Shown here piece after piece: positions 44,929-53,389 of a DNA stretch of 64,000 bases. The notes under the pieces are model-generated. The model saw only the letters and a program-made list of their open reading frames with translations, made no database searches and had not been told where the DNA came from. Position numbers and translations under genes: made by a program. Within the stretch, counting starts at the first letter, position 1; each line of letters starts with the position of its first letter. Source of the stretch: Ulvibacter antarcticus (lineage in GTDB: Bacteria > Bacteroidota > Bacteroidia > Flavobacteriales > Flavobacteriaceae); NCBI RefSeq assembly GCF_003688405.1, contig NZ_REFC01000011.1, positions 806,001 through 870,000 on the forward strand, given 5' to 3'.

Positions 44929-45642
44929 ATGGAATGCATTATTATTGACGATGAAAAGACATCAAGAATTATTATAAATCAGCTTTGCGAATCATTAGAC
45001 TCATTAGAGATCAAAGCAGAATTTAGTAATGCTATCGATGCAATTAAATATTTGAATAAATACGAAGTTGACCTAGTATTTCTTGATATACACATGCCCG
45101 GTTTTAATGGTTTCGATTTCTTGCAAACCCTTAAGACATCTCCAAAAATAATTCTAACAACTTCCGATACAAATTATGCTCTTAAAGCATTTGAATATGA
45201 TAACATCGTGGATTATCTTGTCAAACCAATAACGCAGGATCGATTTACAAAAGCCGTTTTGAAAGCCGAAGCGCTTTCTGATTCTATAAAGTCGGATGAG
45301 CTCTCTGTACAAAGCAAATTAAACTCGGGAGACGATGAACTATTTGTAAATATTAATGGTCGTTTGGTAAAACTCCGTTTTGATGAAATTATTCTTGTAG
45401 AAGCGAAAGGGGATTATATTTTGATTAAAACAGACAATGAAAATTTCACCATACATTCCACGATGAAAAAGATTGAAGAAAAGTTGCCTGTCAATTCTTT
45501 TCTGAAAGTACATCGGTCTTTTGTAATAAATACTTCTAAAATAATAGATATAGAAAATAACTCTGTTCTAATCGGTAAAAATGTTGTACCGGTAAGTCGA
45601 TCGAACCGATCTGAGTTAATGAAACGCCTTAATCTCTTATAA
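44929..45642 (+). CDS. LytTR-family response regulator
   Basis: A 237-residue DNA-binding regulator. The receiver has Asp53 in LVFLDIHMPGFNG, IDDEK at the start, and VKPI near the end; the C-terminal LytTR domain includes EIILVEAKGDYILI, HSTMKKIEEKLP and FLKVHRSFVINTSKI. Last gene of the signalling operon and its only DNA-binding output. Targets unknown. Confidence 0.94.
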   Translation: MECIIIDDEKTSRIIINQLCESLDSLEIKAEFSNAIDAIKYLNKYEVDLVFLDIHMPGFNGFDFLQTLKTSPKIILTTSDTNYALKAFEYDNIVDYLVKPITQDRFTKAVLKAEALSDSIKSDELSVQSKLNSGDDELFVNINGRLVKLRFDEIILVEAKGDYILIKTDNENFTIHSTMKKIEEKLPVNSFLKVHRSFVINTSKIIDIENNSVLIGKNVVPVSRSNRSELMKRLNLL

Positions 45643-46040
45643 GATACTCTGCTCATATGCCAATTAGTTAGTTCAGGTATTGCGGTGTTAATAGTTAAGG
45701 TTTGCTGTAAAATTGCGGCAGTTCTGCTTCAACTTTTACTTTTCTCCATTCAACTTGCGTAAAGTGTTATTCGGCGAATTTTTCGCGAAACAGACCTAGT
45801 ATGACCCTATTTTTACATCGTAGATAACATGATAGTTAGTTAATTTATTTACGAAAGAGTATGCCTATATTTATTTCGAACAATTAAGATTTTTTATCCC
45901 CACCTTGATTGTTTATCAGAAAGCTTCTCAAAACTGGGAAGCTTTTTTTTTAATTTTTCAATACGGGATAGTGACCAGATTGAGATTTAATATAGTTGCA
46001 TATCCAGGAGTTTAGTATTGCAAATTTAAAAATTCGACTT
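45643..46040. other. Intergenic region with terminator
   Basis: About 400 bases. The only clear structure is the terminator at 45920-45945. An in-frame TTG at 45996 could extend the next gene but lies before a better ATG. Confidence 0.6.
45920..45950 (+). terminator. Rho-independent terminator
   Basis: AAAGCTTCTC (45920-45929) pairs with GGGAAGCTTT (45936-45945), and the T run extends to 45950. It lies ~280 bases after the LytTR gene. The tRNA-Leu terminators have nearly the same stem. Confidence 0.8.
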
Positions 46041-46814
46041 ATGCAAATTGGTATCGTAATTCAATGTTCTCAAATAAAAGACCATTTTCAATTGGATGCT
46101 TTAATTAATTTTTTAGCTCGCAACAACGAGTATGTTTTCTGTTTTGTAAATGATAGAAGTAATGTGCCGGTAGTTGTTTTATTGGAGGAGACAAAACACA
46201 GTACCGAATTGAACATACACATCATTAATGTTAAAAGAGGAACTACTATAGCTGAATCACTGCTATTTGGTATCGGGTATTTGTCTCGTAATGATGATGT
46301 AGATTATTATGGTTATATAAATGAAAATATAATAATCAGTCTTAAGGGCATGAAATGCCTAACGAAAGCTCTAATTACGAATGAAGATGTATCTATAGTT
46401 TTTGCACGAACAAGGAATGAAAAGATAAAATTGCAGCTTATAGATGATGAATGTGATATGGCTTCAACAGTAGATACTTTGAAATTTGATCGATATGGAG
46501 GGTTAAGAAGAACCATCACTTATGAAGCAGTTGTATTCACTAGTAGCATCATTCCGATTTTATTTACAGAGAGTTTTGTTTCCTATCAGTGTATGGATAT
46601 TGAACTATTATTGCGTTTGAAATCGTTCGTAGGAAGAAAGAATATGAAGGGACATTTTCGAGTGGTAATAATTCAGGGAGTCGGCAGCACCAAAGAACAA
46701 AAGTTAAGTGCCACTGAATCCCTAAAAATGCTCTATATCTTTTACTTAAAATATGGTTTCTTTGATTTTTTGCGAGCAGATAAATCTAAAAGTTTACCCA
46801 GTATATCATCTTAA
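46041..46814 (+). CDS. Degenerate GT2-like protein (DPM-type fold)
   Basis: A 257-residue protein whose layout follows dolichyl-phosphate-type GT2 enzymes: FCFVNDRSNVPVV stands where FVNDGSTD is normal, NVKRGTTIAESLLFGIGYL matches the GKAEAVRxG helix, and YGYINENI stands where YIDADL carries the metal-binding DxD. The later part SYQCMDIELLLRLK resembles the catalytic WFFDVEL block, and VGSTKEQKLSATESLKMLYIFYLKY matches the family's end. The DxD aspartates are lost, so it is probably not an active transferase. ATG at 46041 (MQIGIVIQ) is chosen over a TTG at 45996. Recognition is by pattern and not certain. Confidence 0.5.
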   Translation: MQIGIVIQCSQIKDHFQLDALINFLARNNEYVFCFVNDRSNVPVVVLLEETKHSTELNIHIINVKRGTTIAESLLFGIGYLSRNDDVDYYGYINENIIISLKGMKCLTKALITNEDVSIVFARTRNEKIKLQLIDDECDMASTVDTLKFDRYGGLRRTITYEAVVFTSSIIPILFTESFVSYQCMDIELLLRLKSFVGRKNMKGHFRVVIIQGVGSTKEQKLSATESLKMLYIFYLKYGFFDFLRADKSKSLPSISS

Positions 46815-46896
46815 ACCATTTTTCAATTTTACCAAGCACGTCATGGCAAATCAAAATCCGGAAAGTGCTTTTAAATAATTATAAGTAACAGATAGT

Positions 46897-47997
46897 TTAT
46901 AAAATGCTTTTCTGTTTTTTATAAAATGCATCAGCTTGTAGTTGCATTAATTCCCTGGCTTTTTTACGTTTGTAATCATACAATTCCTGCTCTTCGGCTA
47001 TATCAGCATACACTCGATTGTTGAGGTCTCGATCTGTAGTAACCAAGACTTCTCGCTGTGCTTTTTGTTGGGTAACCCATGAGTTCAGGGCACTTTCCTG
47101 TTCTTCGAGTTTTAAATCGTATGCACCTTTGGGAGATAGTAGTTTTGCTATAATTGGTGAGGTTTCAATGGCTAGAAAAAGCATAAAAATAAAAAAGGAA
47201 GGAAGCCAAGGTAACTTATCTAATGCATTCACCCGAGCCATTAATCCGTCGAAGCCATCTATCACTGGCTGCGTTTCTTCCACCTTTGCTTGATATTCGG
47301 TAGCAAGAGCTCCAATTTGCGTTTCAATCGCTATAATTTTATCATTATTGGATTCCTTTAAAGCTTGTAAATCGGCCAATGCAGCATCGTGCTTATCCCT
47401 CTTTTCCTGATATACCGGTCCTTTTCCTAGTAATTCGGTACCTTTTCTTCCCTCGGCCTCCGCTATGTATGTCTCGTATAGTGCATTGACCTCATTTTCT
47501 TTAGTTGTCACTTCACTTTTTAATGTTTCAATTTCGGCATCCAAAGCGGTCACTGCCGGAGTGTATTGCAAAGCTAGCTGGTCTTTATTTGCAAGTGTAA
47601 GCTCATTCTTTTGCTCTAAAAGGACTTGATTAATTTCCTTTTCAAAGATTTTTAACTCCAAAGGTTTTGCTATAACGATTGCTATTATTAATGCGAGCAG
47701 GATTCTTGGAGTGGCTTGCAAAAATTCATCGAAGAAATTATTCCTTTTTTTGATAGTAGAAACAATAAAGCGATCGAGATTAAATATAAGTAAGCCCCAG
47801 ATCGAACCGAAGAAAACAGCGGTTAAATAATTATCGAATACTGTATAAAGGGCATATGCCGAAGCAATCGTAGCCATCACAGCTGTGAAAAATACAGTAG
47901 CCCCTATCCCGGCGAATTTGGTTTGTTCCCCGGCAGAGCATTCATCTAAAATGTCTGTATCTGCACCGGAGCAGAAGATGAAAAAGCGTTGTAACAT
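46897..47997 (-). CDS. DUF4407 membrane protein
   Basis: A 366-residue protein of the DUF4407 family: opening FFIFCSGADTDILDEC, two pairs of membrane helices (MATIASAYALYTVF, GSIWGLLIFNLDRF, ILLALIIAIVIAKPL and FFIFMLFLAIETSPI) and a long charged coiled coil (about 115-240) between them. Function unknown; the topology suggests a coiled coil outside the membrane core. Stands alone. Confidence 0.88.
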   Translation of the reverse strand: MLQRFFIFCSGADTDILDECSAGEQTKFAGIGATVFFTAVMATIASAYALYTVFDNYLTAVFFGSIWGLLIFNLDRFIVSTIKKRNNFFDEFLQATPRILLALIIAIVIAKPLELKIFEKEINQVLLEQKNELTLANKDQLALQYTPAVTALDAEIETLKSEVTTKENEVNALYETYIAEAEGRKGTELLGKGPVYQEKRDKHDAALADLQALKESNNDKIIAIETQIGALATEYQAKVEETQPVIDGFDGLMARVNALDKLPWLPSFFIFMLFLAIETSPIIAKLLSPKGAYDLKLEEQESALNSWVTQQKAQREVLVTTDRDLNNRVYADIAEEQELYDYKRKKARELMQLQADAFYKKQKSIL

Positions 47998-48052
47998 ATA
48001 ATGCTGTTTTTAGATTGATGAATTTATATAACGCAAATAGTGACAGATTGTT

Positions 48053-48081
48053 ACAAAAAAAAGCTCCGAAAATCGGAGCTT
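48053..48081 (-). terminator. Terminator of the second blaI-blaR1 operon
   Basis: AAGCTCCGA (48061-48069) pairs perfectly with TCGGAGCTT (48073-48081). Read on the minus strand, the hairpin is followed by a run of Ts. It lies 35 bases after the M56 gene. Confidence 0.88.
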
Positions 48082-48115
48082 GTAATTTTAAAAATGAAAT
48101 GTTTTGCACATTTAT

Positions 48116-50239
48116 TTAGCAGCCATACTCACTTCCTAATAGCACTGATGGGATATCATGTGGAGTATCAACGGTCTTTATCTGAATAGATTTCTCTTTG
48201 TTTAATATTTTGAAAGCTTTTTCATTTGAAATCTCTTTGCCTTCGAAAAATATTTTTGCGCCGTTCTTAATCATTAGGTCAAGGAGTATTTTAGGATCCT
48301 CGATGTTAGGTTGAGGTCCAAACAATGGCATGTCTACAACAGTCATTATAAATGGACTGTTTTTCTCAATTGTAATTGGAGTTTTAGAAATTCTTACTGT
48401 AGGAATGCCTGAGTTTGTATTTTTACTTTCAATATTTAGGTTTTTATTCTTTTTTAGTAATTCTATTGCTTTATCTGAAGTAATTTTCTTGTCATCATGA
48501 TAAAAAGTAGCTCCTTTTTTTGCCATACTTATTACGTGATCTAAGGGGCTTTCGGGTGCATCCGGCGTGGGCGGTGGTGGAGGAATATCGGAATCGCCAT
48601 AATCGACTCCCTTTTTAACTTTTGGTGCCTTCGGTGCGTCTGGAGCAGGTGGAGGCGGTGGAATGTTTGGAAATGGTACTGCGTTTTCACGTTGCTTAGC
48701 AGACATTAAGTCGTATATATACTGCATTCGGGTTAATTCTTTCCCATTGATGCGCATATTATCCTGTGGCATCGTATTGTATTTTTTAGCCAATTTGTTA
48801 TATTCTGCAATTTGCTCGGGAGTTGCATCATTATCAAGACTTCTCTTTACTTGTATTGGTACTTGTATGCTCATTCCGCTATTAGCCTTTGAGAAATGAG
48901 ATTTTTTAAACTCTATATTCACTTTCTGAATAAAAGTCGGCGAGCTACTGGAGATAAGTATTGAAGGATTTGCATCGGTATAATCTGTTTCTTCCCAGTT
49001 CTTCGTGTATGCGTCTAGATCACTTTTAAGATTCTCAAGTACAGTGGCTTTTCCGTTAAACATGATCTCGTTTACAGTTATCATTAAGACAAACGTTTTT
49101 TCGTCATTATTGGCTGCGCCTTTTAGATATTCTTTTGTGTAATCTTCGTTATTCTTCGGAATACATTCTGGAAATGGTTGTGCTCCTTGTTTTTGTAAAG
49201 GAGACATATTTCTATAAATATCTTCTAATTTTTCTAATTCTGAAAGAGGCATGGTTCGGGCTGTCGGGTATTCCTCAAAGCGTGTATTCCAATATTTGGC
49301 CATGGAATTAAAAGTGATAATTTGTTGTGGTGTTGCCGTTTCTTGTGAAAACACTTGAGTAGTTTGTGGTTGTAAAGTTGTAATAGTTTTTGAACTACTA
49401 AAACCATAGAAAACAAGAACCACCAGAGGTAGTACCAATAGGCTTCGAAACCACACTGTTTTTTTTGATGTCTGATTTTTCATAACTGTGAATCGTTTTT
49501 TAATTGATAAATAATTGATTGAATGTGCCATCGATGGCGTTCGAACATTTGATGAGAATGTTAAGACTAATTGTTGATATTGTGTTGCGGGAACCTGGCG
49601 ATTTAACACAGCCTGATCTGCCAGAAATTCGTGGTTAAGCTTTATTGCATTTTTTAAGAGATACATCAACGGATTAAACCAAAAGATTATCTGTAACAAT
49701 TCCATAAGTATAATATCTACACTATGTTTTTGTTTGGCGTGGGTTTCTTCATGCCAGAATACTTCTTTTGGAAGTGCACCAGTTTCGTATCGCTGTCTAT
49801 TGAAAAATATATTATTAAAAAAAGTATGTGGCGCTACCTCTTCGGAAAGAAGGACGTGATACAAGCCATTTTTAACAATTCGCGTATTTTTCTTAATCTT
49901 CTTTATAATGTGATGCAAGTTTAAACCGAAACGAATTCCGAAGATACCTACACCTAAAAAATACAGACTCCAAAGTGCATAAGGAATGTAATTGATAGTG
50001 TTTTCCGAAGAAATAGGGGTGATTTCATGCGAAGTAGTTGCAGTATAAACAGGCGTTTCAATCAATGGAATTTCCACATAAGTGGTAAAAGTGACTAATG
50101 GAATGAGAAATGAGAAGATGAGACCACCCATTAGATAGAAGCGTTTGAAAGTGTGCATTGAGCTATTTTCAAGTAGGGCTTTATAGAATAAATAAAAAAG
50201 ACCCAGACAAACAGCCGATTTTAAGAGGTACCATTCCAT
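48116..50239 (-). CDS. BlaR1-like M56 peptidase, long form
   Basis: A 707-residue membrane sensor. Helices near residues 5-20, 35-52, 90-110 and ~270 frame the M56 domain with zinc motif HEETH in FWHEETHAKQKHSVD. The long C-terminal part has several repeats around EQIAEYNKLAKKYNTMPQ / QQIITFNSMAKYWNTRFE and two proline-rich linkers (PNIPPPPPAPDAPKAPK and DIPPPPPTPDAPESP). There is no penicillin-binding sensor domain. The start follows the BlaI-like stop by 2 bases, so the pair is co-expressed. Confidence 0.88.
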   Translation of the reverse strand: MEWYLLKSAVCLGLFYLFYKALLENSSMHTFKRFYLMGGLIFSFLIPLVTFTTYVEIPLIETPVYTATTSHEITPISSENTINYIPYALWSLYFLGVGIFGIRFGLNLHHIIKKIKKNTRIVKNGLYHVLLSEEVAPHTFFNNIFFNRQRYETGALPKEVFWHEETHAKQKHSVDIILMELLQIIFWFNPLMYLLKNAIKLNHEFLADQAVLNRQVPATQYQQLVLTFSSNVRTPSMAHSINYLSIKKRFTVMKNQTSKKTVWFRSLLVLPLVVLVFYGFSSSKTITTLQPQTTQVFSQETATPQQIITFNSMAKYWNTRFEEYPTARTMPLSELEKLEDIYRNMSPLQKQGAQPFPECIPKNNEDYTKEYLKGAANNDEKTFVLMITVNEIMFNGKATVLENLKSDLDAYTKNWEETDYTDANPSILISSSSPTFIQKVNIEFKKSHFSKANSGMSIQVPIQVKRSLDNDATPEQIAEYNKLAKKYNTMPQDNMRINGKELTRMQYIYDLMSAKQRENAVPFPNIPPPPPAPDAPKAPKVKKGVDYGDSDIPPPPPTPDAPESPLDHVISMAKKGATFYHDDKKITSDKAIELLKKNKNLNIESKNTNSGIPTVRISKTPITIEKNSPFIMTVVDMPLFGPQPNIEDPKILLDLMIKNGAKIFFEGKEISNEKAFKILNKEKSIQIKTVDTPHDIPSVLLGSEYGC

Positions 50240-50241
50240 AA

Positions 50242-50607
50242 CTATTTGGTTTTAATTTGTTGATCAATTAAACTTCGTAACTTCTTTAATTCTTCTTTAC
50301 TCAAATCGGTTTCTTCAGTAAAAAAAGAGGCAAACTGCGAAGCGCTATCGTTAAAAAAATTCTTTATAAGTCCGTTTACATGCTTCGAAAAATAATCTTT
50401 CTTTTTCACTAATGGGAAATATTCCCGCGATCTACCATATTGAATATAATCAACAAACTCCTTGTCTTGCATGCGCTTGAGAAGCGTCGCTACTGTGGTA
50501 GCTGCAGGTTTAGGGTCATCATGTGCTTCGATGAGGTCTTTCATAAAAGCTCGTTCCTGTTTCCAGAGGATTTGCATAAGTTGTTCTTCGGCGTTTGTAA
50601 GTTGCAT
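50242..50607 (-). CDS. BlaI/MecI/CopY-family repressor
   Basis: A 121-residue winged-helix repressor: LTNAEEQLMQILWKQERA, AATTVATLLKRMQDKEFVDY (recognition helix) and a C-terminal dimerisation part. It heads the operon with the M56 sensor gene. Three operator-like 14-mers lie directly upstream, two on its promoter boxes, which strongly suggests autorepression. It is a paralogue of the gene at 25739 but with a different operator sequence. Confidence 0.93.
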   Translation of the reverse strand: MQLTNAEEQLMQILWKQERAFMKDLIEAHDDPKPAATTVATLLKRMQDKEFVDYIQYGRSREYFPLVKKKDYFSKHVNGLIKNFFNDSASQFASFFTEETDLSKEELKKLRSLIDQQIKTK

Positions 50608-50612
50608 ATTGT

Positions 50613-50674
50613 TCTACAGAATTAGAATTAACTCTACAAACATAGAACAAATTATTTAATTCTACAAACGTAGA
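50613..50674 (-). promoter_or_regulatory. Promoter and three operators of the second blaI operon
   Basis: Three TCTA-N6-TAGA sites: 50613-50626, 50633-50646 and 50661-50674; the last two read TCTAYGTTTGTAGA on the minus strand. On that strand TTTG (50668-50665), 20 bases, then TATGTTTG (50644-50637) forms a consensus promoter, with each box inside one operator and the first operator near +1. The core CTACAnnnGTAG resembles the known BlaI/MecI operator. Confidence 0.82.
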
Positions 50675-50705
50675 AATAAATAATTTTATTGTTTAAACAA
50701 TAACG

Positions 50706-50827
50706 GTGTCAGATCGAGTGTTTTTTTGGAATGAAATGGAGGAAAAATGTATCGAGAACGGCTATTTTGATTGGAAAAGCGCTGTTCTCGATACAAAGTT
50801 CTTCCAGAATTTAACTCGAACTGACAC
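50706..50827. repeat. Nested inverted-repeat element
   Basis: Outer arms GTGTCAGATCGAGT (50706-50719) and ACTCGAACTGACAC (50814-50827) match with one mismatch; inner arms TGTATCGAGAACGGC (50748-50762) and GCTGTTCTCGATACA (50781-50795) also match with one mismatch. Looks like a dispersed MITE/REP-like element; no gene inside. Confidence 0.85.
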
Positions 50828-50843
50828 GTTTTTCTTAACTCGA

Positions 50844-50870
50844 ATTCACTTTTTTACGAAAAAAGTGAAT
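50844..50870. repeat. Perfect 12-bp hairpin
   Basis: ATTCACTTTTTT and AAAAAAGTGAAT pair perfectly around ACG. It lies ~100 bases before the PhnA-like gene, in the same gene-free gap (50608-50971). Confidence 0.85.
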
Positions 50871-50971
50871 CCTTAAAGCTTGGATTTAAGGGATGTTTTT
50901 ACCTTTGTCTACAACTAATTAAAAAAGTCGATGGCAAGAGCTTCTAAAGTTTCTTGCTTTCGCAGGAATTT

Positions 50972-51550
50972 ATGAGTTTAGAAAGACGATTAAAACAACG
51001 TAGTGATTCGAAATGTGAGTTTTGTGCTTCCGAAGAAAACCTAAAAGTATATGAAGTCCCAAAATCACCAAAAGGAGATTTAGAAGCAAATATTTTAATT
51101 TGTAACAATTGTTTTGGTCAGATTGAAAACCCGGAAACGAGAGATGCAAACCATTGGCGCTGCCTAAACGATAGTATGTGGAGCACTGAACCTCCTGTAC
51201 AGATTATGGCTTGGCGCATGTTACAGAGAATGAGATCTGAAGGTTGGCCACAAGGCTTGCTTGATATGATGTATCTGGATGAAGAGATGATGGACTGGGC
51301 AAAAGCAGAGGGAGATGGTGTAGATAAAACCAATGAGCTGGTGCATAGAGATAGCAACGGAGTTATTTTGCAGGCAGGAGATAATGTGGTTTTAATCAAA
51401 GACCTTAAAGTAAAAGGATCTAGCATGGTTGCAAAACAAGGGACAGCAGTTCGCAGAATTTCCTTAGATCACGAGAATGAAACGTATATCGAAGGAAGAG
51501 TGGATGGGCAACAGATTGTGATAATTACGGAATACGTGAAAAAAATCTAA
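50972..51550 (+). CDS. PhnA-domain protein
   Basis: A 192-residue protein. A zinc-ribbon-like N-terminus (CEFCASEENL ... LICNNCFGQIE) is followed by an unassigned helical middle and a C-terminal PhnA domain: RDSNGVILQAGDNVVLIKDL and KVKGSSMVAKQGTAVRRI. Despite the name, the family's role in phosphonate use is doubtful. ATG at 50972 (MSLERRL) follows CAGGAATTT; an in-frame TTG at 50954 is less likely. A strong terminator follows. Confidence 0.88.
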   Translation: MSLERRLKQRSDSKCEFCASEENLKVYEVPKSPKGDLEANILICNNCFGQIENPETRDANHWRCLNDSMWSTEPPVQIMAWRMLQRMRSEGWPQGLLDMMYLDEEMMDWAKAEGDGVDKTNELVHRDSNGVILQAGDNVVLIKDLKVKGSSMVAKQGTAVRRISLDHENETYIEGRVDGQQIVIITEYVKKI

Positions 51551-51569
51551 CTAGCGCTATAGTATATAT

Positions 51570-51607
51570 AAAAAGTCCGATGGAAAATAAACTCCATCGG
51601 ACTTTTT
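51570..51607. terminator. Strong bidirectional terminator
   Basis: AAAAAGTCCGATGGA (51570-51584) pairs perfectly with TCCATCGGACTTTTT (51593-51607) around an 8-base loop. It serves the converging PhnA-like and dipeptidase genes. Confidence 0.95.
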
Positions 51608-51624
51608 ATATGTCAAAACATACG

Positions 51625-53013
51625 TTATCGACTCATCTCAGTAAAATAATGATAGAACTGTGGAATGGTTTCAATTCCTTTAAGATAATTCCAAATTCCA
51701 AAATGTTCGTTTGGCGAGTGAATAGCATCACTATCAAGCCCGAAGCCCATTAAAATGGTTTTACTTTTCAGTTCTTTTTCGAATAAAGCTACAATAGGAA
51801 TACTCCCACCGCTTCTTTGAGGAATTGGCGTTTTTCCAAATGTTTTTTCATAAGCTTTCTCGGCAGCTTTATAACCCAAACTATCTATTGGGGTTACGTA
51901 TGCTTGTCCGCCGTGGTGCGGTTTTACCTTAACACGAACTCCTTTAGGAGCAATACTTTCGAAATGTTTTTTAAACAGCTCAGTTATTTTTTCCCAATTC
52001 TGATCTGGAACCAATCGCATGCTTATTTTTGCAAACGCCTGACTAGCAATTACCGTCTTGGCACCCTCGCCGATATAACCGCCCCAGATTCCATTTACAT
52101 CCAGCGTTGGACGAATGGAATTGCGTTCGTTGGTGGTATATCCTGCTTCTCCATACACATCATCGATATCTAATGCTTTTTTATAGGCTTCTTTACTAAA
52201 AGGGGCCTCGGCCATTTTCGCTCTTTCTTCGGAAGATAACTCTTCCACAGCATCGTAAAAACCAGGAATGGTGATATGGTTATTTTCATCATGTAAAGAG
52301 GCGATCATCTTTGTAAGCACGTTGATTGGGTTAGCCACAGCTCCACCATACAAGCCACTATGTAGGTCACGTTTTGGACCTGTTACTTCCACTTCAACAT
52401 AACTTAAACCACGAAGTCCGGTGGTAATTGATGGCACATCTGGCGCTATCATGCCCGTATCACTAATTAAGATCACATCATTTGCAAGCTTTTCTCGGTT
52501 TCGTTCTACAAACCAACTAAGACTTTTACTTCCAACTTCCTCTTCTCCTTCAATCATAAATTTTACATTACAAGGCAATTGATCTGTTGCTGTCATATAT
52601 TCCATTGCTTTCACATGCATATACATTTGTCCTTTGTCGTCGCAACTTCCTCTGGCAAAAATTGCACCTTCCGGGTGGATTTCGGTCTTTTTAATCACAG
52701 GTTCGAACGGCGGACTATCCCAAAGATTCATAGGATCTGGTGGTTGCACGTCGTAATGACCATACACAAGAATTGTAGGTAATTTTGGGTCGATTAATTT
52801 TTCACCATAAACAATAGGGTAGCCAGGAGTTTCACAAATTTCAACCGAATCGCAACCCGCTTTTTCCAGGCTGATTTTAACTGCTACGGCTGTAGAAATC
52901 ACATCTTTTTTATAGGCCGAATCTGCACTTATAGATGGAATTTTAAGCAACTCGATCAATTCATCAATAAATCGTTGTTTATGCTGTTCAATATATGTTT
53001 TTGCGCTTTTCAT
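51625..53013 (-). CDS. M20-family dipeptidase
   Basis: A 462-residue zinc peptidase similar to cytosolic non-specific dipeptidases. Metal ligands lie in VYGHYDVQPPDP, GSCDDKGQ, EGEEEVGS, ISDTGM and the C-terminal IHSPNEHF; the dimerisation domain lies in the middle (about 205-360). No signal peptide, so cytoplasmic peptide breakdown is likely. ATG at 53013 (MKSAKTYIEQHK) is preferred to an in-frame extension to 53037. Confidence 0.92.
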   Translation of the reverse strand: MKSAKTYIEQHKQRFIDELIELLKIPSISADSAYKKDVISTAVAVKISLEKAGCDSVEICETPGYPIVYGEKLIDPKLPTILVYGHYDVQPPDPMNLWDSPPFEPVIKKTEIHPEGAIFARGSCDDKGQMYMHVKAMEYMTATDQLPCNVKFMIEGEEEVGSKSLSWFVERNREKLANDVILISDTGMIAPDVPSITTGLRGLSYVEVEVTGPKRDLHSGLYGGAVANPINVLTKMIASLHDENNHITIPGFYDAVEELSSEERAKMAEAPFSKEAYKKALDIDDVYGEAGYTTNERNSIRPTLDVNGIWGGYIGEGAKTVIASQAFAKISMRLVPDQNWEKITELFKKHFESIAPKGVRVKVKPHHGGQAYVTPIDSLGYKAAEKAYEKTFGKTPIPQRSGGSIPIVALFEKELKSKTILMGFGLDSDAIHSPNEHFGIWNYLKGIETIPQFYHYFTEMSR

Positions 53014-53075
53014 AGTTGCATTTTTTTGAAGAATCACGAAGATACCAAAAAAGTTATATTTCTATTAAAAGATAG

Positions 53076-53105
53076 TTTGTAAATTATAAATCTTGTTTAT
53101 ATTTG
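53076..53105 (+). promoter_or_regulatory. Promoter of tRNA-Leu
   Basis: TTTG (53076-53079), 18 bases, then TATATTTG (53098-53105): a strong match to the Bacteroidetes consensus, and followed by GCACTCC as at tRNA-Asp (GCACTCG). Confidence 0.85.
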
Positions 53106-53168
53106 CACTCCTTTACGGAAACTACGAAGGCTATTGATTAGCATTGAGCGGGAAGTAAAGGAAATATC

Positions 53169-53200
53169 TACCGCGGGCGTGATGGCCCCGAAGTGTCGGG
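53169..53200 (+). repeat. Truncated 5' copy of tRNA-Leu ended by a palindrome
   Basis: TACCGCGGGCGTGATGG occurs here and again at the true tRNA start (53250-53266). In this upstream copy the match stops after GATGG and is followed by CCCCGAAGTGTCGGG (53186-53200), an imperfect form of the CCCCGAAGCTTCGGGG palindrome. Confidence 0.85.
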
Positions 53201-53253
53201 AGATAGACCAGCTAGTTTTTAACAAGGGTCTTTAAAGGATTTTATTATCTACC

Positions 53254-53335
53254 GCGGGCGTGATGGAATTGGTAGACATGCCAGACTTAGGATCTGGTGC
53301 CGCAAGGTGTGGGAGTTCGAGTCTCCCCGCCCGCA
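53254..53335 (+). tRNA. tRNA-Leu (UAG)
   Basis: Acceptor stem GCGGGCG pairs with CGCCCGC; anticodon arm CCAGA-CTTAGGA-TCTGG gives TAG; a short variable arm (TGCCGCAAGGTG) and T arm GGGAGTTCGAGTCTCCC complete an 82-nt tRNA with discriminator A and no encoded CCA. Confidence 0.96.
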
Positions 53336-53342
53336 CAATAAG

Positions 53343-53373
53343 AAAGCTTCTCAAAAACGAGGAGCTTTTTTTA
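53343..53373 (+). terminator. Terminator of tRNA-Leu
   Basis: AAAGCTTCTC and GAGGAGCTTT form the stem, followed by a T run. A second copy lies at 53508-53540. Confidence 0.85.
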
Positions 53374-53389
53374 TGTAGTATTTTGAAAA

